From DASUCS01 sp041166385 (GTDB lineage: Bacteria > Actinomycetota > Acidimicrobiia > Acidimicrobiales > JACDCH01): a stretch of DNA of 20,912 bases. Of this stretch, positions 7,907-15,184 are shown piece by piece. Location: NCBI GenBank assembly GCA_041166385.1, contig JBEEFW010000094.1, forward strand, positions 1 through 20,912, read 5' to 3'. Made by a program: the position numbers and the translations under genes. The notes beneath the pieces were generated by a model, which searched no databases, was not told the DNA's origin, and saw nothing but the letters and a program-made list of their open reading frames with translations. Each line of letters opens with the position of its first letter. Position 1 is the first letter of the stretch.

Positions 7907-8326
7907 TCAGGTTCGGAGCTCCGCGAGGGCGGCCCACAGGTCGCCGGCGGACGGAACGCCGATGAAGGAGGCCCGCGTGACGCCCTCGTCGTCGGCAACC
8001 ACGATCATCGGCACGGCGTCGATGTCGTACTTCTCGTGCAGGTCCTTGCGGTCGATCGCCTCGATGTCCTGCACGACGACCTCGGCGCTCTCGAGCTGAC
8101 CAGCCTTCTCCCACGCGTCCTGGCACGACAGGCACGTCGCTGACGAGAACACCGCCACCAACCATGGGGCCTCGGGGCGGTCGAAATCGGCCCGGTCGAG
8201 CATGGCCGGCACTTCGTACGAGTCCGGTTGCGTGGGCGCATCCGCCCGGGTTCGCCTCGTGATCACGAGCGCGACGACGCCGGCAATCGCCGCGACCGCA
8301 ACGGCGATGAGAGCCTGCAGCGCCAC
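7907..8326 (-). CDS. Membrane-anchored thioredoxin-like protein
   Basis: A 139-residue protein with one N-terminal membrane helix (about 3-22), a short basic stop-transfer TRRTR, a linker, and a thioredoxin-like domain. The domain shows WLVAVFSSATCLSC with a CxxC active site at Cys65-Cys68 and the cis-proline loop AVPMI at Pro106. The topology places the domain outside the membrane (positive residues after the helix would otherwise favour inside, so this is uncertain). Its role is probably thiol-disulfide exchange. GTG at 8326 is preferred because the helix follows directly and TCAGG lies just upstream; the longer frame to 8404 adds non-family sequence overlapping the divergent MFS start. The stop abuts the hairpin shared with ftsH. 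Confidence 0.8.
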   Translation of the reverse strand: MALQALIAVAVAAIAGVVALVITRRTRADAPTQPDSYEVPAMLDRADFDRPEAPWLVAVFSSATCLSCQDAWEKAGQLESAEVVVQDIEAIDRKDLHEKYDIDAVPMIVVADDEGVTRASFIGVPSAGDLWAALAELRT

Positions 8327-8393
8327 GACCTGAGTTTCGCAGCACCGCCCGACTTGGGAGGAACCCGCATCGGTAGTGAAGAATCCCTGTCCG

Positions 8394-9962
8394 ATGGGGG
8401 GCAACGATCAGGTGCCGGGCACCGACATCCACGGACACCTCCCGCACGAGCCCGAATCGGCGCCCGCAGCGATCACGATGGGCGCGACGCCTGACATGGC
8501 GACACCGTTCGAGGACGAGGCCGCGGGAGAGGCGGTAGTGCACACTCGTGGACGGCTCCCATTCATCTTCCGCGAACCGATGTGGGTCCTCGGTTTCGTG
8601 CTGCTCGTCGACGAGGTCGACAAGAACATCGTCTCGGGGATGGTCACACCCCTCAAGGAACACTTCGGCGTCGGCGACGCGGCCATCGGTCTGCTGTTCT
8701 CGATGCAGCTGCTCTTCAACGGCCTGATCACCGTGCCGGCGGGCTATCTCGCCGATCGGTGGAATCGCAAGCGGGCGATGGGCAAGACCGTCGTCGCGTG
8801 GTCAGCACTCACCGCGGCCGGAGCAACCGCGCTCAACTTTCCGATGCTGGTCGGGCTCCGCTCGATGCTCGGCTTCGGCCAGGCGATCAGCGAACCTTCC
8901 GCCAACAGCTTGATCGGCGACTACTACCCCCCGGACAAACGCGGCACCGCGTTCTCGATCCAGCAGGTGATGTTGTTCGTCGGCACCGGGCTCGGCGTCG
9001 GACTCGGCGGCCTGATCAGCACCACGCTCGGATGGCGCTGGGCCCTTGTAATCATGGCGCTGCCCGGGCTCCTTGTCGCGTTGATGGTGTTCCGGCTGCG
9101 CGAGCCGAAGCGCGGGACCGCAGACCTGATGGCCGCTCTCGGCAGCGGCGAGATCGAACACGACGAGGAAGCCGATGCCCGGCTGTTCGACCACGGATTC
9201 CGACAGTTCGTGCGCGACATGGTCGACGGCCTCAAGGCCGACATGCGAACGGTGCTGAACATCCGCACCATGCGCTACACGCTCGTCGGCGTGGCGGCAC
9301 TGCTGTTCACTGTCACCGCGCTCGCCCGTTGGTTGCCCCAGTACTACGAACGCCACCTCTACATGGCCGAAGGCTCGGGCGAGGGTTTGTTCGGCCTGAT
9401 GATCGTGCTCGGTGGCGTGCCCGGCGTGCTCGTCGGCGGACGAGTGGCCGACAAGTACGCGCCGAAGCTGCAAGGCGGGCGACTCGCGTTGCCGGCGATC
9501 TTTCTTTTCATCGGCACCGGCCTGTTCACCACCTCGTATCTCGTGCGTCCGTCCGAATACTCGAGTCTCGCCATCAGTGTCGTGATGGTGTTGCAGTGCC
9601 TCGCATTCTTCATCGTGGCGATGGCGATACCGGGGCTTCGAGCGGGACTGACCGATGCACTTCCCGCGCACCTTCGCGGTACGGGATTCGGCGCGTTCAA
9701 CCTCGTCGCCGTCATCGCGGGTCAAGCGGCCGCACCGTTCATCGTCGCCCTGCTGTCGTCGGCATTCGACGAGAACCTCCGCGTCGCGTTCTTGCTCGTC
9801 TCTCCGTTGTCGTTCCTCGGAGCCGCGATCCTGTTCCGCGCCCGCAAGTTCCTCGACGACGACATGCAGAAGATCATGATGGCCGTGTTGACGGCGATGC
9901 AGGAAGAGAACGAACGCAAGGCCGCGGAGGCTGAGAGCAAGGCTTCACCTGCGGAAACGTGA
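8394..9962 (+). CDS. Major facilitator superfamily transporter, Spinster-like
   Basis: A 12-helix-type secondary transporter of 522 residues. The MFS motif A between helices 2 and 3 reads GYLADRWNRKR (about 117-127). The following region (SEPSANSLIGDYYPPDKRGTA, then a glycine-rich helix) resembles Spinster-like and related organic-acid or lipid transporters. A charged central loop (REPKRG to DDEEAD-like segment, then a helix-rich half) separates the two bundles. Substrate cannot be predicted. The start is uncertain: GTG 8376, ATG 8394 and ATG 8478 are in frame, and about 60 residues precede the first helix whichever of the first two is used. The gene is divergent from the thioredoxin-like gene, with no strong promoter seen. 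The C-terminus is a Glu/Ala/Lys-rich helix after the last membrane segment. Confidence 0.85.
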   Translation: MGGNDQVPGTDIHGHLPHEPESAPAAITMGATPDMATPFEDEAAGEAVVHTRGRLPFIFREPMWVLGFVLLVDEVDKNIVSGMVTPLKEHFGVGDAAIGLLFSMQLLFNGLITVPAGYLADRWNRKRAMGKTVVAWSALTAAGATALNFPMLVGLRSMLGFGQAISEPSANSLIGDYYPPDKRGTAFSIQQVMLFVGTGLGVGLGGLISTTLGWRWALVIMALPGLLVALMVFRLREPKRGTADLMAALGSGEIEHDEEADARLFDHGFRQFVRDMVDGLKADMRTVLNIRTMRYTLVGVAALLFTVTALARWLPQYYERHLYMAEGSGEGLFGLMIVLGGVPGVLVGGRVADKYAPKLQGGRLALPAIFLFIGTGLFTTSYLVRPSEYSSLAISVVMVLQCLAFFIVAMAIPGLRAGLTDALPAHLRGTGFGAFNLVAVIAGQAAAPFIVALLSSAFDENLRVAFLLVSPLSFLGAAILFRARKFLDDDMQKIMMAVLTAMQEENERKAAEAESKASPAET

Positions 9963-10018
9963 CGTCGACGGACTGACCGTCGTTGTCCACAGTTGACCGC
10001 CGCTGACAGCCATCTCAG

Positions 10019-10036
10019 TTCGTTATGGCACGTAGC
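10019..10036 (+). repeat. Direct repeat copy 1 flanking the DUF1444-like gene
   Basis: TTCGTTATGGCACGTAGC recurs at 11398-11415 with one difference (T to C at position 15). The two copies lie in the same orientation in the intergenic DNA on either side of a single gene. Their start positions are 1379 bp apart. Confidence 0.6.
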
Positions 10037-10042
10037 TGGCTC

Positions 10043-10058
10043 GCAACCAATCGGTTGC
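10043..10058. repeat. Short inverted repeat
   Basis: GCAACC-AATC-GGTTGC forms a perfect 6-bp stem with a 4-nt loop, just inside the first direct repeat. It could help terminate the MFS transcript or belong to the repeat unit; no T-tract follows, so termination is only a guess. Confidence 0.35.
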
Positions 10059-10100
10059 ACATTGTGTTGGGACGGCCGGAGCTGCTTCCATCGTCGGGCG

Positions 10101-10106
10101 TACGGT
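10101..10106 (+). promoter_or_regulatory. -10 box of the DUF1444-like gene, leaderless spacing
   Basis: TACGGT (TANNNT) precedes the ATG at 10113 by 6 nt. There is no Shine-Dalgarno sequence. The position argues for starting the protein at 10113 rather than at the upstream GTG/ATG-type codons back to 9993. Confidence 0.5.
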
Positions 10107-10112
10107 GGCTAC

Positions 10113-11339
10113 ATGGGGCTGAAGGATCGATTGCGCGGCAAGCGGACGCCCGAGGACGCGTTCGCTGATGAAGTCTCGCGGCTGGTCACCCAGCTCTTGC
10201 CGGTGCAGAAGGTCGAGCGTGGCGATGACTTCTCGCTGAAGCTGACAATCCGCGGCAAGACCGAGCCGACGCACATGTTCCTTCAGAACATCTTCGTCGA
10301 GGCATCAAGGCTCGAAGGTGCGGCACGAGACGAGCGACTCCGCATCGCCGTGCTCGCAATGACGCCCTCCGACCGGCCGAAGACATGGGCCGAGGCCCAA
10401 CCCCGACTGATGCCATCGCTCCGCGCTGCGAGCTGGGCCGCTGCCACCACCATCATGGGGAAGTCACCCTTTCGGCGCGAGTTCGCTCCGTTTGTGGAAC
10501 TCATGGTGGCGGTTGACGACGAACACAGCATGTCGTTCGTCACCGACGACGACATCCGCGAGTGGGGCGTCGACGAAGAAGCCGTGCTCGCCACGGCGAT
10601 CGCAAACCTTGCCAAGACTCCCGCACCGGTTGGCGGTCCCGAGGGCGCACCTTGGCTCGAGGTGCACGGTCCCGACGGCTACGTCTCCTCGTGGCTCGTC
10701 GTGCCCGACGCGCTGATGCAGTTCGGTGCGTCGCTCGGTGACGAACTCGTGGCGGTAACCAAGTCCCGCGACAGTCTTCGCCTGATCAGCACTCGCGACG
10801 CTGGCGCACTCGAACAAGAGCTCAACCGTGTCGAGGCGGAGTACCTCGCCGAGCCGCGACAACTATCTCCTGTGCCGTATCAGCTTCAGTCCGATCGGCT
10901 CGTCGCGTGGGATCCCCCGGCCGATCATCCGTGCCGGCGTGTCGTTGATCGACTTCATCGCATCCTCGCCATGCGGGAGTACGACCTCCAGCTCAACGTG
11001 CTGACAGATCTGTTCGCGAAGTCCGGAGTCGACGTGTACGTCGCGAAGTACACGCTGATGGAGCGAGAGAACAGGACCGTCTGGTCGTGGTGTACGTGGG
11101 TGCGACAGGTGACCGACGGCCTCCTGCCGGAGACCGACTATGTCTGTCTCGGCGACAACAACGACTCCAAGGCGAGCGTGTGGGTGCGCTGGGATGACGC
11201 AGTACGGCTCGCCGGTGTCGCGCTCCGAGACGAGCCGGACTATTCACCGGGCAGGTGGCGGGTGCACGGTTGGCCGGACGATGCCGTGATGGCGACCCTT
11301 CGAAATGCAGCGGTCGATCCCCCTAATGACGGACCGTGA
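10113..11339 (+). CDS. DUF1444-like (YtpQ-like) protein of unknown function
   Basis: A soluble protein of 408 residues without signal peptide or membrane helix. The N-terminus MGLKDRLRGKRTPEDAF is basic and helical. The middle (about 115-260) resembles DUF1444: a PRLMP segment, then VELMVAVDDEHSMSFVTDDDIREWGVDEEAVLATAIANL, and an alternating beta region ending before DELVAVTKSRDSL. The C-terminal 150 residues are a Trp-rich domain (TVWSWCTWV, SVWVRWDD) I cannot assign. No catalytic motif is evident. The start is supported by the TACGGT box. It stands alone, with an 18-nt direct repeat on each side, so it may be an inserted cassette. The family call rests on remembered pattern, not a search. 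Confidence 0.6.
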   Translation: MGLKDRLRGKRTPEDAFADEVSRLVTQLLPVQKVERGDDFSLKLTIRGKTEPTHMFLQNIFVEASRLEGAARDERLRIAVLAMTPSDRPKTWAEAQPRLMPSLRAASWAAATTIMGKSPFRREFAPFVELMVAVDDEHSMSFVTDDDIREWGVDEEAVLATAIANLAKTPAPVGGPEGAPWLEVHGPDGYVSSWLVVPDALMQFGASLGDELVAVTKSRDSLRLISTRDAGALEQELNRVEAEYLAEPRQLSPVPYQLQSDRLVAWDPPADHPCRRVVDRLHRILAMREYDLQLNVLTDLFAKSGVDVYVAKYTLMERENRTVWSWCTWVRQVTDGLLPETDYVCLGDNNDSKASVWVRWDDAVRLAGVALRDEPDYSPGRWRVHGWPDDAVMATLRNAAVDPPNDGP

Positions 11340-11502
11340 TCAGGACAGAGTGAATAGCTCCCGAGGCCGCTTCAAGGCTGGACCTCTGATCGAGTGTTTC
11401 GTTATGGCACGCAGCGACCGGGAACGCGGCGCGTCAGGTGTCGAGGGGCACGTCATCCCACGACTCGGCGATCCCAGCTAAGTCAAGCGGTTTCGTGTTC
11501 GG
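11340..11502. other. Intergenic region between convergent genes
   Basis: 163 bp between the DUF1444-like gene and the convergent molybdopterin oxidoreductase. Apart from the second copy of the direct repeat I see nothing definite; no long hairpin with a T-tract and no supported ORF. Confidence 0.6.
11398..11415 (+). repeat. Direct repeat copy 2 flanking the DUF1444-like gene
   Basis: TTCGTTATGGCACGCAGC, identical to the copy at 10019-10036 except for one base. It lies 58 bp after the DUF1444-like stop codon. Confidence 0.6.
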
Positions 11503-13749
11503 CTAGCGGGCCGCCGCCAGCGCTCCCGTGACGGTCACCGGGATGCCGTTGACGGCCGCGTTACCGGAGAGCACATCGACGAAATCGCCGGGCGACAGGA
11601 TGTTGCTGTTGACCCCCGCGTGCTCGCGGGCGACCGACAACCGCGTGCCGGGCTTGTCGTGACCCCAGCCGTGCGGCATCGACACGACGCCGCGCATCAC
11701 TTCGTCCGTGACTTCGACCGGCACTTCGATCGTGCCGGCCTCGGAGCTGACGGAGGCGACGTCGCCGTCGGCCAACCCGCGCGACGCAGCGTCGTCGGGA
11801 TGGATGAGCAGCGTGCAGCGGTCCTTGCCCTTCACGAGGACGGAGACGTTGTGCATCCACGAGTTGTTCGAGCGAAGGTGGCGACGGCTGATGAGAACAA
11901 GCTCGTCAGCGTCGCGGTCGAGACGATCCGCGAGACGCGGGACATCGGCCGTGATGTACGGCGGAGCGAGTGCGACGCGCTGGTTCGCGGTGCGCAGGAC
12001 CTCGGCGAGGCGCGGCACCATCGGCCCGAGGTCGAGGCCGTGTGGCGCGGCCTTCACCTTCTCGAGCGTGATGCCGTCGGGAACCTCGCCGTAGCGGTCG
12101 CCGAACGGTCCGGTGCGCAACGTGAGATCGAGCAAGCGCTCGGGTCCACCGTGGTCATAGCCCGCTCGCACGGCGGGACCGTCGAGACCTTGTGACTCCG
12201 CCACGGCGTCGAAGAGGCCGTCGTCGATGAGGGCGACGTCGCAGTCCTCGGCGGTCATCCCGATGCAGGCGCCGGCAAGGCGGATGAGGATCTCCCACTC
12301 CTCCGGCCGACCGGGCTCGGGCGCGAACACGGGAGCCGAGTACTTCGCCGCGCTGCCAACGGCGAAGTTCCAGATGAGATCGTCGTGGTGCGCCTGCTCG
12401 AGCGCGGACAGTCCCGGCAAGATCACGTCGGCGTGCCGAGTGGTCTCGTTGATCCAGTTGTCGACGGTGATCATGCAATCGAGGCTCGGCAGCACCGCGT
12501 CGAGCCGATCGCCACCGGGCGACGACAGCACCGGATTGCCGGCGACGGTGAACAGCGCTTTGATCTGACCGTCGCCAGGCGTCGCGATCTCCTCGGCGAG
12601 ACACGACACCGGCACGTGGCCGAGCACCTCGGGCGCGCCGCGCACCCGGCTCGTCCATCGACCGAAGTTGGCGGTGCCGTCCTCGAGGCCGGGCATCGGC
12701 AGGTTCGTCATCGGCCACGCCGACGGCCGAGGGAACATCAAGCCACCGGGCACGTCGAAGTGACGCGTGAGGATGTTCACGACGTCGACGAGCCAGCTCG
12801 CCAGCGTGCCGAACTCCTGATTGCACAGACCGATGCGGCCGTACACAACAGCCCGCTCGGTGGACGCCAACTCGTGTGCGAGGCGCCGGATGCGATCGGT
12901 CGGGATGCCCGTCACGCTCGAAACACGCTCGGGCGCCCAGTCGGCAACGAGCGCGCGGAGCTCGTCGACGCCGTCCAACGAAGGCGCGACGGTGCCGAGG
13001 TCGACCAACTCGTCGGCGAACAGCACGTGCGCAATGGCAAGCAGGAACGCGGCATCGGTGCCGGGCGTGATCGGCAACCATTCGTCGGCGGCGTCGGCGG
13101 TGCCGGTGCGGCGAGGGTCGACGACGACAACGTGACCGCCGCGCTCGCGGATGGCGGCGATCTCCCCCATCACGTCGGGGCACGCGAGCAATGAGCCCTG
13201 CGACGCGTGCGGATTCGCGCCCATGATCACGAACAGATCGGTGCGGCGGATGTCGGGAACGGGAATGGTCCACATCCCGCCGTACATGAGGTACGAGCTG
13301 ACGTTCTTCGGCCACTGGTCGACCGTGCCTGGCGAGTAGATCATCGGGATGCCCGACATCCCGATGAGGATCCCGATGTAACGGCTGAGACTGAACGCGT
13401 GCGCGAGCGGGTTGCCGACGTACGCCGTGACGGCCGTGATGCCGTGCTCGGCGATGACCGGCGACAGCAGCTCCGTGCAGCGACGGAACGCGTCGTCCCA
13501 ACTCACTTCGTGCCACGTGTCGGTGGCGCGATCGCGGACGACCGGCGTTCGCAGCCGATCGGGATCGTGATGCAGATGCCCGAGCGTCGTGCCCTTCGGG
13601 CACAGGAAGCCCTTGCTCCACACATCGTCGCGGTCGGCGCGGATGAGCGCGACCCGATCGTCCTCCACGTGCACCTCGAGCCCGCACATCGCCTCACAGA
13701 GGGGGCAGGTGCGCAGGTGGATCTTCCGTCCGTTGGTCTGCGGCTCCAC
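11503..13749 (-). CDS. Molybdopterin oxidoreductase (DMSO reductase family), Asp at the expected metal-ligand position
   Basis: A 748-residue catalytic subunit of the DMSO reductase/formate dehydrogenase superfamily, binding bis-MGD and one 4Fe-4S cluster. The cluster motif is C15-x2-C18-x3-C22 with Cys50 in GFLCPKG, complete. Next come GANPHASQGS and VVDPRRTGTADAADEW, the guanine-dinucleotide binding segments, and near the C-terminus LISRRHLRSNNSWMHN and VSMPHGWGH of the C-terminal cofactor domain. No Cys or Sec occurs between residues 92 and about 185. The segment YSPGTVDQWP (138-147) aligns by eye with RVUHGP of formate dehydrogenase H, putting Asp144 at the ligand site. There is no Tat signal, so it is cytoplasmic. 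No partner redox subunit is adjacent. GTG 13749 is supported by a -10 box 7 nt upstream. The substrate is unknown. Confidence 0.9.
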   Translation of the reverse strand: MEPQTNGRKIHLRTCPLCEAMCGLEVHVEDDRVALIRADRDDVWSKGFLCPKGTTLGHLHHDPDRLRTPVVRDRATDTWHEVSWDDAFRRCTELLSPVIAEHGITAVTAYVGNPLAHAFSLSRYIGILIGMSGIPMIYSPGTVDQWPKNVSSYLMYGGMWTIPVPDIRRTDLFVIMGANPHASQGSLLACPDVMGEIAAIRERGGHVVVVDPRRTGTADAADEWLPITPGTDAAFLLAIAHVLFADELVDLGTVAPSLDGVDELRALVADWAPERVSSVTGIPTDRIRRLAHELASTERAVVYGRIGLCNQEFGTLASWLVDVVNILTRHFDVPGGLMFPRPSAWPMTNLPMPGLEDGTANFGRWTSRVRGAPEVLGHVPVSCLAEEIATPGDGQIKALFTVAGNPVLSSPGGDRLDAVLPSLDCMITVDNWINETTRHADVILPGLSALEQAHHDDLIWNFAVGSAAKYSAPVFAPEPGRPEEWEILIRLAGACIGMTAEDCDVALIDDGLFDAVAESQGLDGPAVRAGYDHGGPERLLDLTLRTGPFGDRYGEVPDGITLEKVKAAPHGLDLGPMVPRLAEVLRTANQRVALAPPYITADVPRLADRLDRDADELVLISRRHLRSNNSWMHNVSVLVKGKDRCTLLIHPDDAASRGLADGDVASVSSEAGTIEVPVEVTDEVMRGVVSMPHGWGHDKPGTRLSVAREHAGVNSNILSPGDFVDVLSGNAAVNGIPVTVTGALAAAR

Positions 13750-13756
13750 GCGGCGG

Positions 13757-13762
13757 ACTCTA
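13757..13762 (-). promoter_or_regulatory. -10 box of the molybdopterin oxidoreductase gene, leaderless spacing
   Basis: On the minus strand TAGAGT (TANNNT) lies 7 nt before the GTG start at 13749. No Shine-Dalgarno sequence is present. It sits 3 bp from a palindrome that would block it. Confidence 0.55.
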
Positions 13763-13765
13763 GAC

Positions 13766-13780
13766 CTGACGGTCCGTCAG
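13766..13780. promoter_or_regulatory. Palindromic operator candidate, CTGACGG-N-CCGTCAG
   Basis: CTGACGGTCCGTCAG is a perfect 7-bp inverted repeat around one central base. It lies directly upstream of the -10 box of the Mo oxidoreductase, in the -35/-10 spacer, where a bound repressor would block transcription. Half-sites of this TGACGG/CCGTCA kind are common for TetR-type repressors (inference). No TetR gene is in the window. Confidence 0.6.
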
Positions 13781-13788
13781 AAGTCGGG

Positions 13789-14238
13789 CTACAACAGCAG
13801 ATCGAACGCCTGGAACGCCCGCTCCCAGTGCTCCGTCGCCGGATTGCGCAGCTTCGTGTCGAGGACCGTGAACAGCCTGGCGAGTGCAACGCTCAACCCG
13901 CCGGCGATCTCGGGGAGCAGTGTTCTGGTCTCCTCAGAGAGCTCGAGCTCCATCTGCGGCCACGTCGCCAACCGGTCGAGCACCGGCTCGAGCTCGATGT
14001 CGCCGTCGAGCTTTCGGAACTCGTGGACGCGCTCCTGAAGCCCTTTGGTGATCGGCAGGTCCCACGGCTCGATGATGTCGCGGATGTTCGCCTTCGCGTT
14101 CGCCTCACCACGAATGAGGAGGTCGCCGATCTTCAGGTGGATGAAGTCCTGGTACCGCTTCAGGTCGTCCTTGTCGACATCCAAGCTGGCGGCGGCACGG
14201 AAGAAGCGCTCGAACGTCGACACGGCGGTGACAGGCAT
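13789..14238 (-). CDS. DUF1931 family histone-fold protein
   Basis: A 149-residue protein matching DUF1931, a bacterial family whose Aquifex member has, as I recall, a pseudo-dimeric histone fold. The first fold shows a helix at FERFFRAAASL, a long helix DLKRYQDFIHLKIGDLLIRGEANAKAN, then IRDIIEPWDLPITKGLQ (52-68), the equivalent of the histone loop-2 region with Arg53 and Asp60 as the likely R-D pair. The second half contains LPEIAGGLSVALARLF and ends EHWERAFQAFDLLL, the typical C-terminus. Length fits a full two-fold protein. A DNA-binding or nucleoid role is inferred; the net charge looks acidic rather than strongly basic, so protein-level roles are possible. It is 69 bp downstream of the esterase gene on the same strand, with a 14-bp palindrome in between. 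Confidence 0.88.
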   Translation of the reverse strand: MPVTAVSTFERFFRAAASLDVDKDDLKRYQDFIHLKIGDLLIRGEANAKANIRDIIEPWDLPITKGLQERVHEFRKLDGDIELEPVLDRLATWPQMELELSEETRTLLPEIAGGLSVALARLFTVLDTKLRNPATEHWERAFQAFDLLL

Positions 14239-14275
14239 GGGGCTGCAGCTTGTCGACGCCGCGTCGGCCTGAGAT

Positions 14276-14289
14276 CACGCGATCGCGTG
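14276..14289. promoter_or_regulatory. Perfect 14-bp palindrome upstream of the DUF1931 gene
   Basis: CACGCGATCGCGTG is fully self-complementary and lies 37 bp before the DUF1931 ATG and 18 bp after the esterase stop. It could be an operator for the histone-fold gene or the stem of a terminator for the esterase. No clear -10 box was found near it. Confidence 0.45.
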
Positions 14290-14307
14290 GTTCTGAGTTC
14301 GCCCCGG

Positions 14308-15150
14308 TCAGCCGACGTGGCGGGCGATGAAGTCGAGTTGGTCCGGCAGGTAGCTCCGCCATGAGGCGTCCTCGTGGTAGCCGGATCGCACCCCACCCTC
14401 GATCGACGGGACGCGCCGCTTCAGATCGTTGACGCCATCGGCGAACGGATCGTCGTCACCGCAGTCGACTCGCACCGCCTTGCCCGCAAGCAGTTGTGCG
14501 TCGCCCAGCACGTCGTTCACATCGAAGTCGGCCGCATCGTCGAACGCGCCCGGCGTCGCAGACGAGAACGACGCCCAGAACGACGGACCGTTCCCCACCG
14601 CGGCCACAAACGTGTTGGGGTGCTGGAGCATCGCGAGGACGGCGCCGAACCCGCCCGCAGACCAGCCGATGATCGCGGACTTCGCCGCGGGTGCCCTGGC
14701 GGCCACGAACGGGATGAGCCCTTCGAGGAGATCTCTTTGGGTGTTCGAGCCGTCCTTGCGCTTGTGCCAGAACGTGTCAACGCCGTCGAGCGTCGCCACT
14801 CCCCAGGGCAGCCCGCGCTCCGCGATGAATCGATGGAGTCCGATGCCTTCGAATGCATCACGCCGGCTCCCACCCCGGCCGTGCAGGCCGTACAGAACTG
14901 CGGCCACGGTGCCCGCAGGGAGGTACAGGCCGTAGTTCACGGATCCGAACGGCGCCGGCAACGTGCCGTACTCCACCGGTGGATTGATTGCCGGGAGCGC
15001 CCGATCAGGACCGTCGAGCAGCCCGTGCCGGTGTAGGAATCGGCGCGTCCCGTGGATGTTGCGGGCCGCCAGCACGCTGCCTCCGGTGATGCCGACCGCG
15101 GCCGTCGCGAGCCCGCCCGTCAGCACTCGCCGGCGCGTGATCCCTTCCAA
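14308..15150 (-). CDS. Tat-exported alpha/beta-hydrolase esterase (esterase D / antigen 85-like)
   Basis: A 280-residue secreted or membrane-tethered hydrolase. The N-terminus TRRRVLTGGLATAAVGITGG fits a twin-arginine signal (T-R-R-x-V-L) with hydrophobic core and no lipobox; AARN may mark the cleavage region. The core has LYGLHGRGGSR (oxyanion region, about 86-96), the nucleophile elbow G-W-S164-A-G, a DCGDDDPF acid turn (Asp233/Asp234 candidates) and GYHEDASW with His259, as in the esterase D/antigen 85 family. The triad is therefore complete. The substrate is likely a short acyl or envelope ester (inference). TTG at 15150 is the only start in frame after a TAG 30 bases further upstream that keeps the twin-arginine motif. 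It precedes the DUF1931 gene. Confidence 0.85.
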   Translation of the reverse strand: MEGITRRRVLTGGLATAAVGITGGSVLAARNIHGTRRFLHRHGLLDGPDRALPAINPPVEYGTLPAPFGSVNYGLYLPAGTVAAVLYGLHGRGGSRRDAFEGIGLHRFIAERGLPWGVATLDGVDTFWHKRKDGSNTQRDLLEGLIPFVAARAPAAKSAIIGWSAGGFGAVLAMLQHPNTFVAAVGNGPSFWASFSSATPGAFDDAADFDVNDVLGDAQLLAGKAVRVDCGDDDPFADGVNDLKRRVPSIEGGVRSGYHEDASWRSYLPDQLDFIARHVG

Positions 15151-15184
15151 GCAGCCATCATCGCGGCTGCGGCTCTACCCGGAT

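Noticed and set aside
8376..8393. GTG at 8376 as start of the MFS transporter
   Set aside because: Not excluded, but GGAGG is 12 nt upstream, which is long; ATG 8394 was preferred. The choice does not affect the product.
6117..8663. 848-codon open frame on the minus strand opposite ftsH
   Set aside because: It is a GC-rich antisense shadow, with His/Arg/Asp-rich low-complexity translation and no motif, while the plus strand encodes an intact FtsH.
11327..11339. TGACGGACCGTGA resembling the operator dyad upstream of the Mo oxidoreductase
   Set aside because: It is imperfect and lies within the last codons of the DUF1444-like gene, not in a promoter.
10019..11415. Direct repeats as insertion-sequence or integrase attachment ends
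   Set aside because: No transposase, integrase or terminal inverted repeats are present, so only a direct repeat is annotated.
12155..13687. 510-codon shadow frame inside the molybdopterin oxidoreductase gene
   Set aside because: Arg-rich frame-shifted translation of a gene with intact cofactor motifs.
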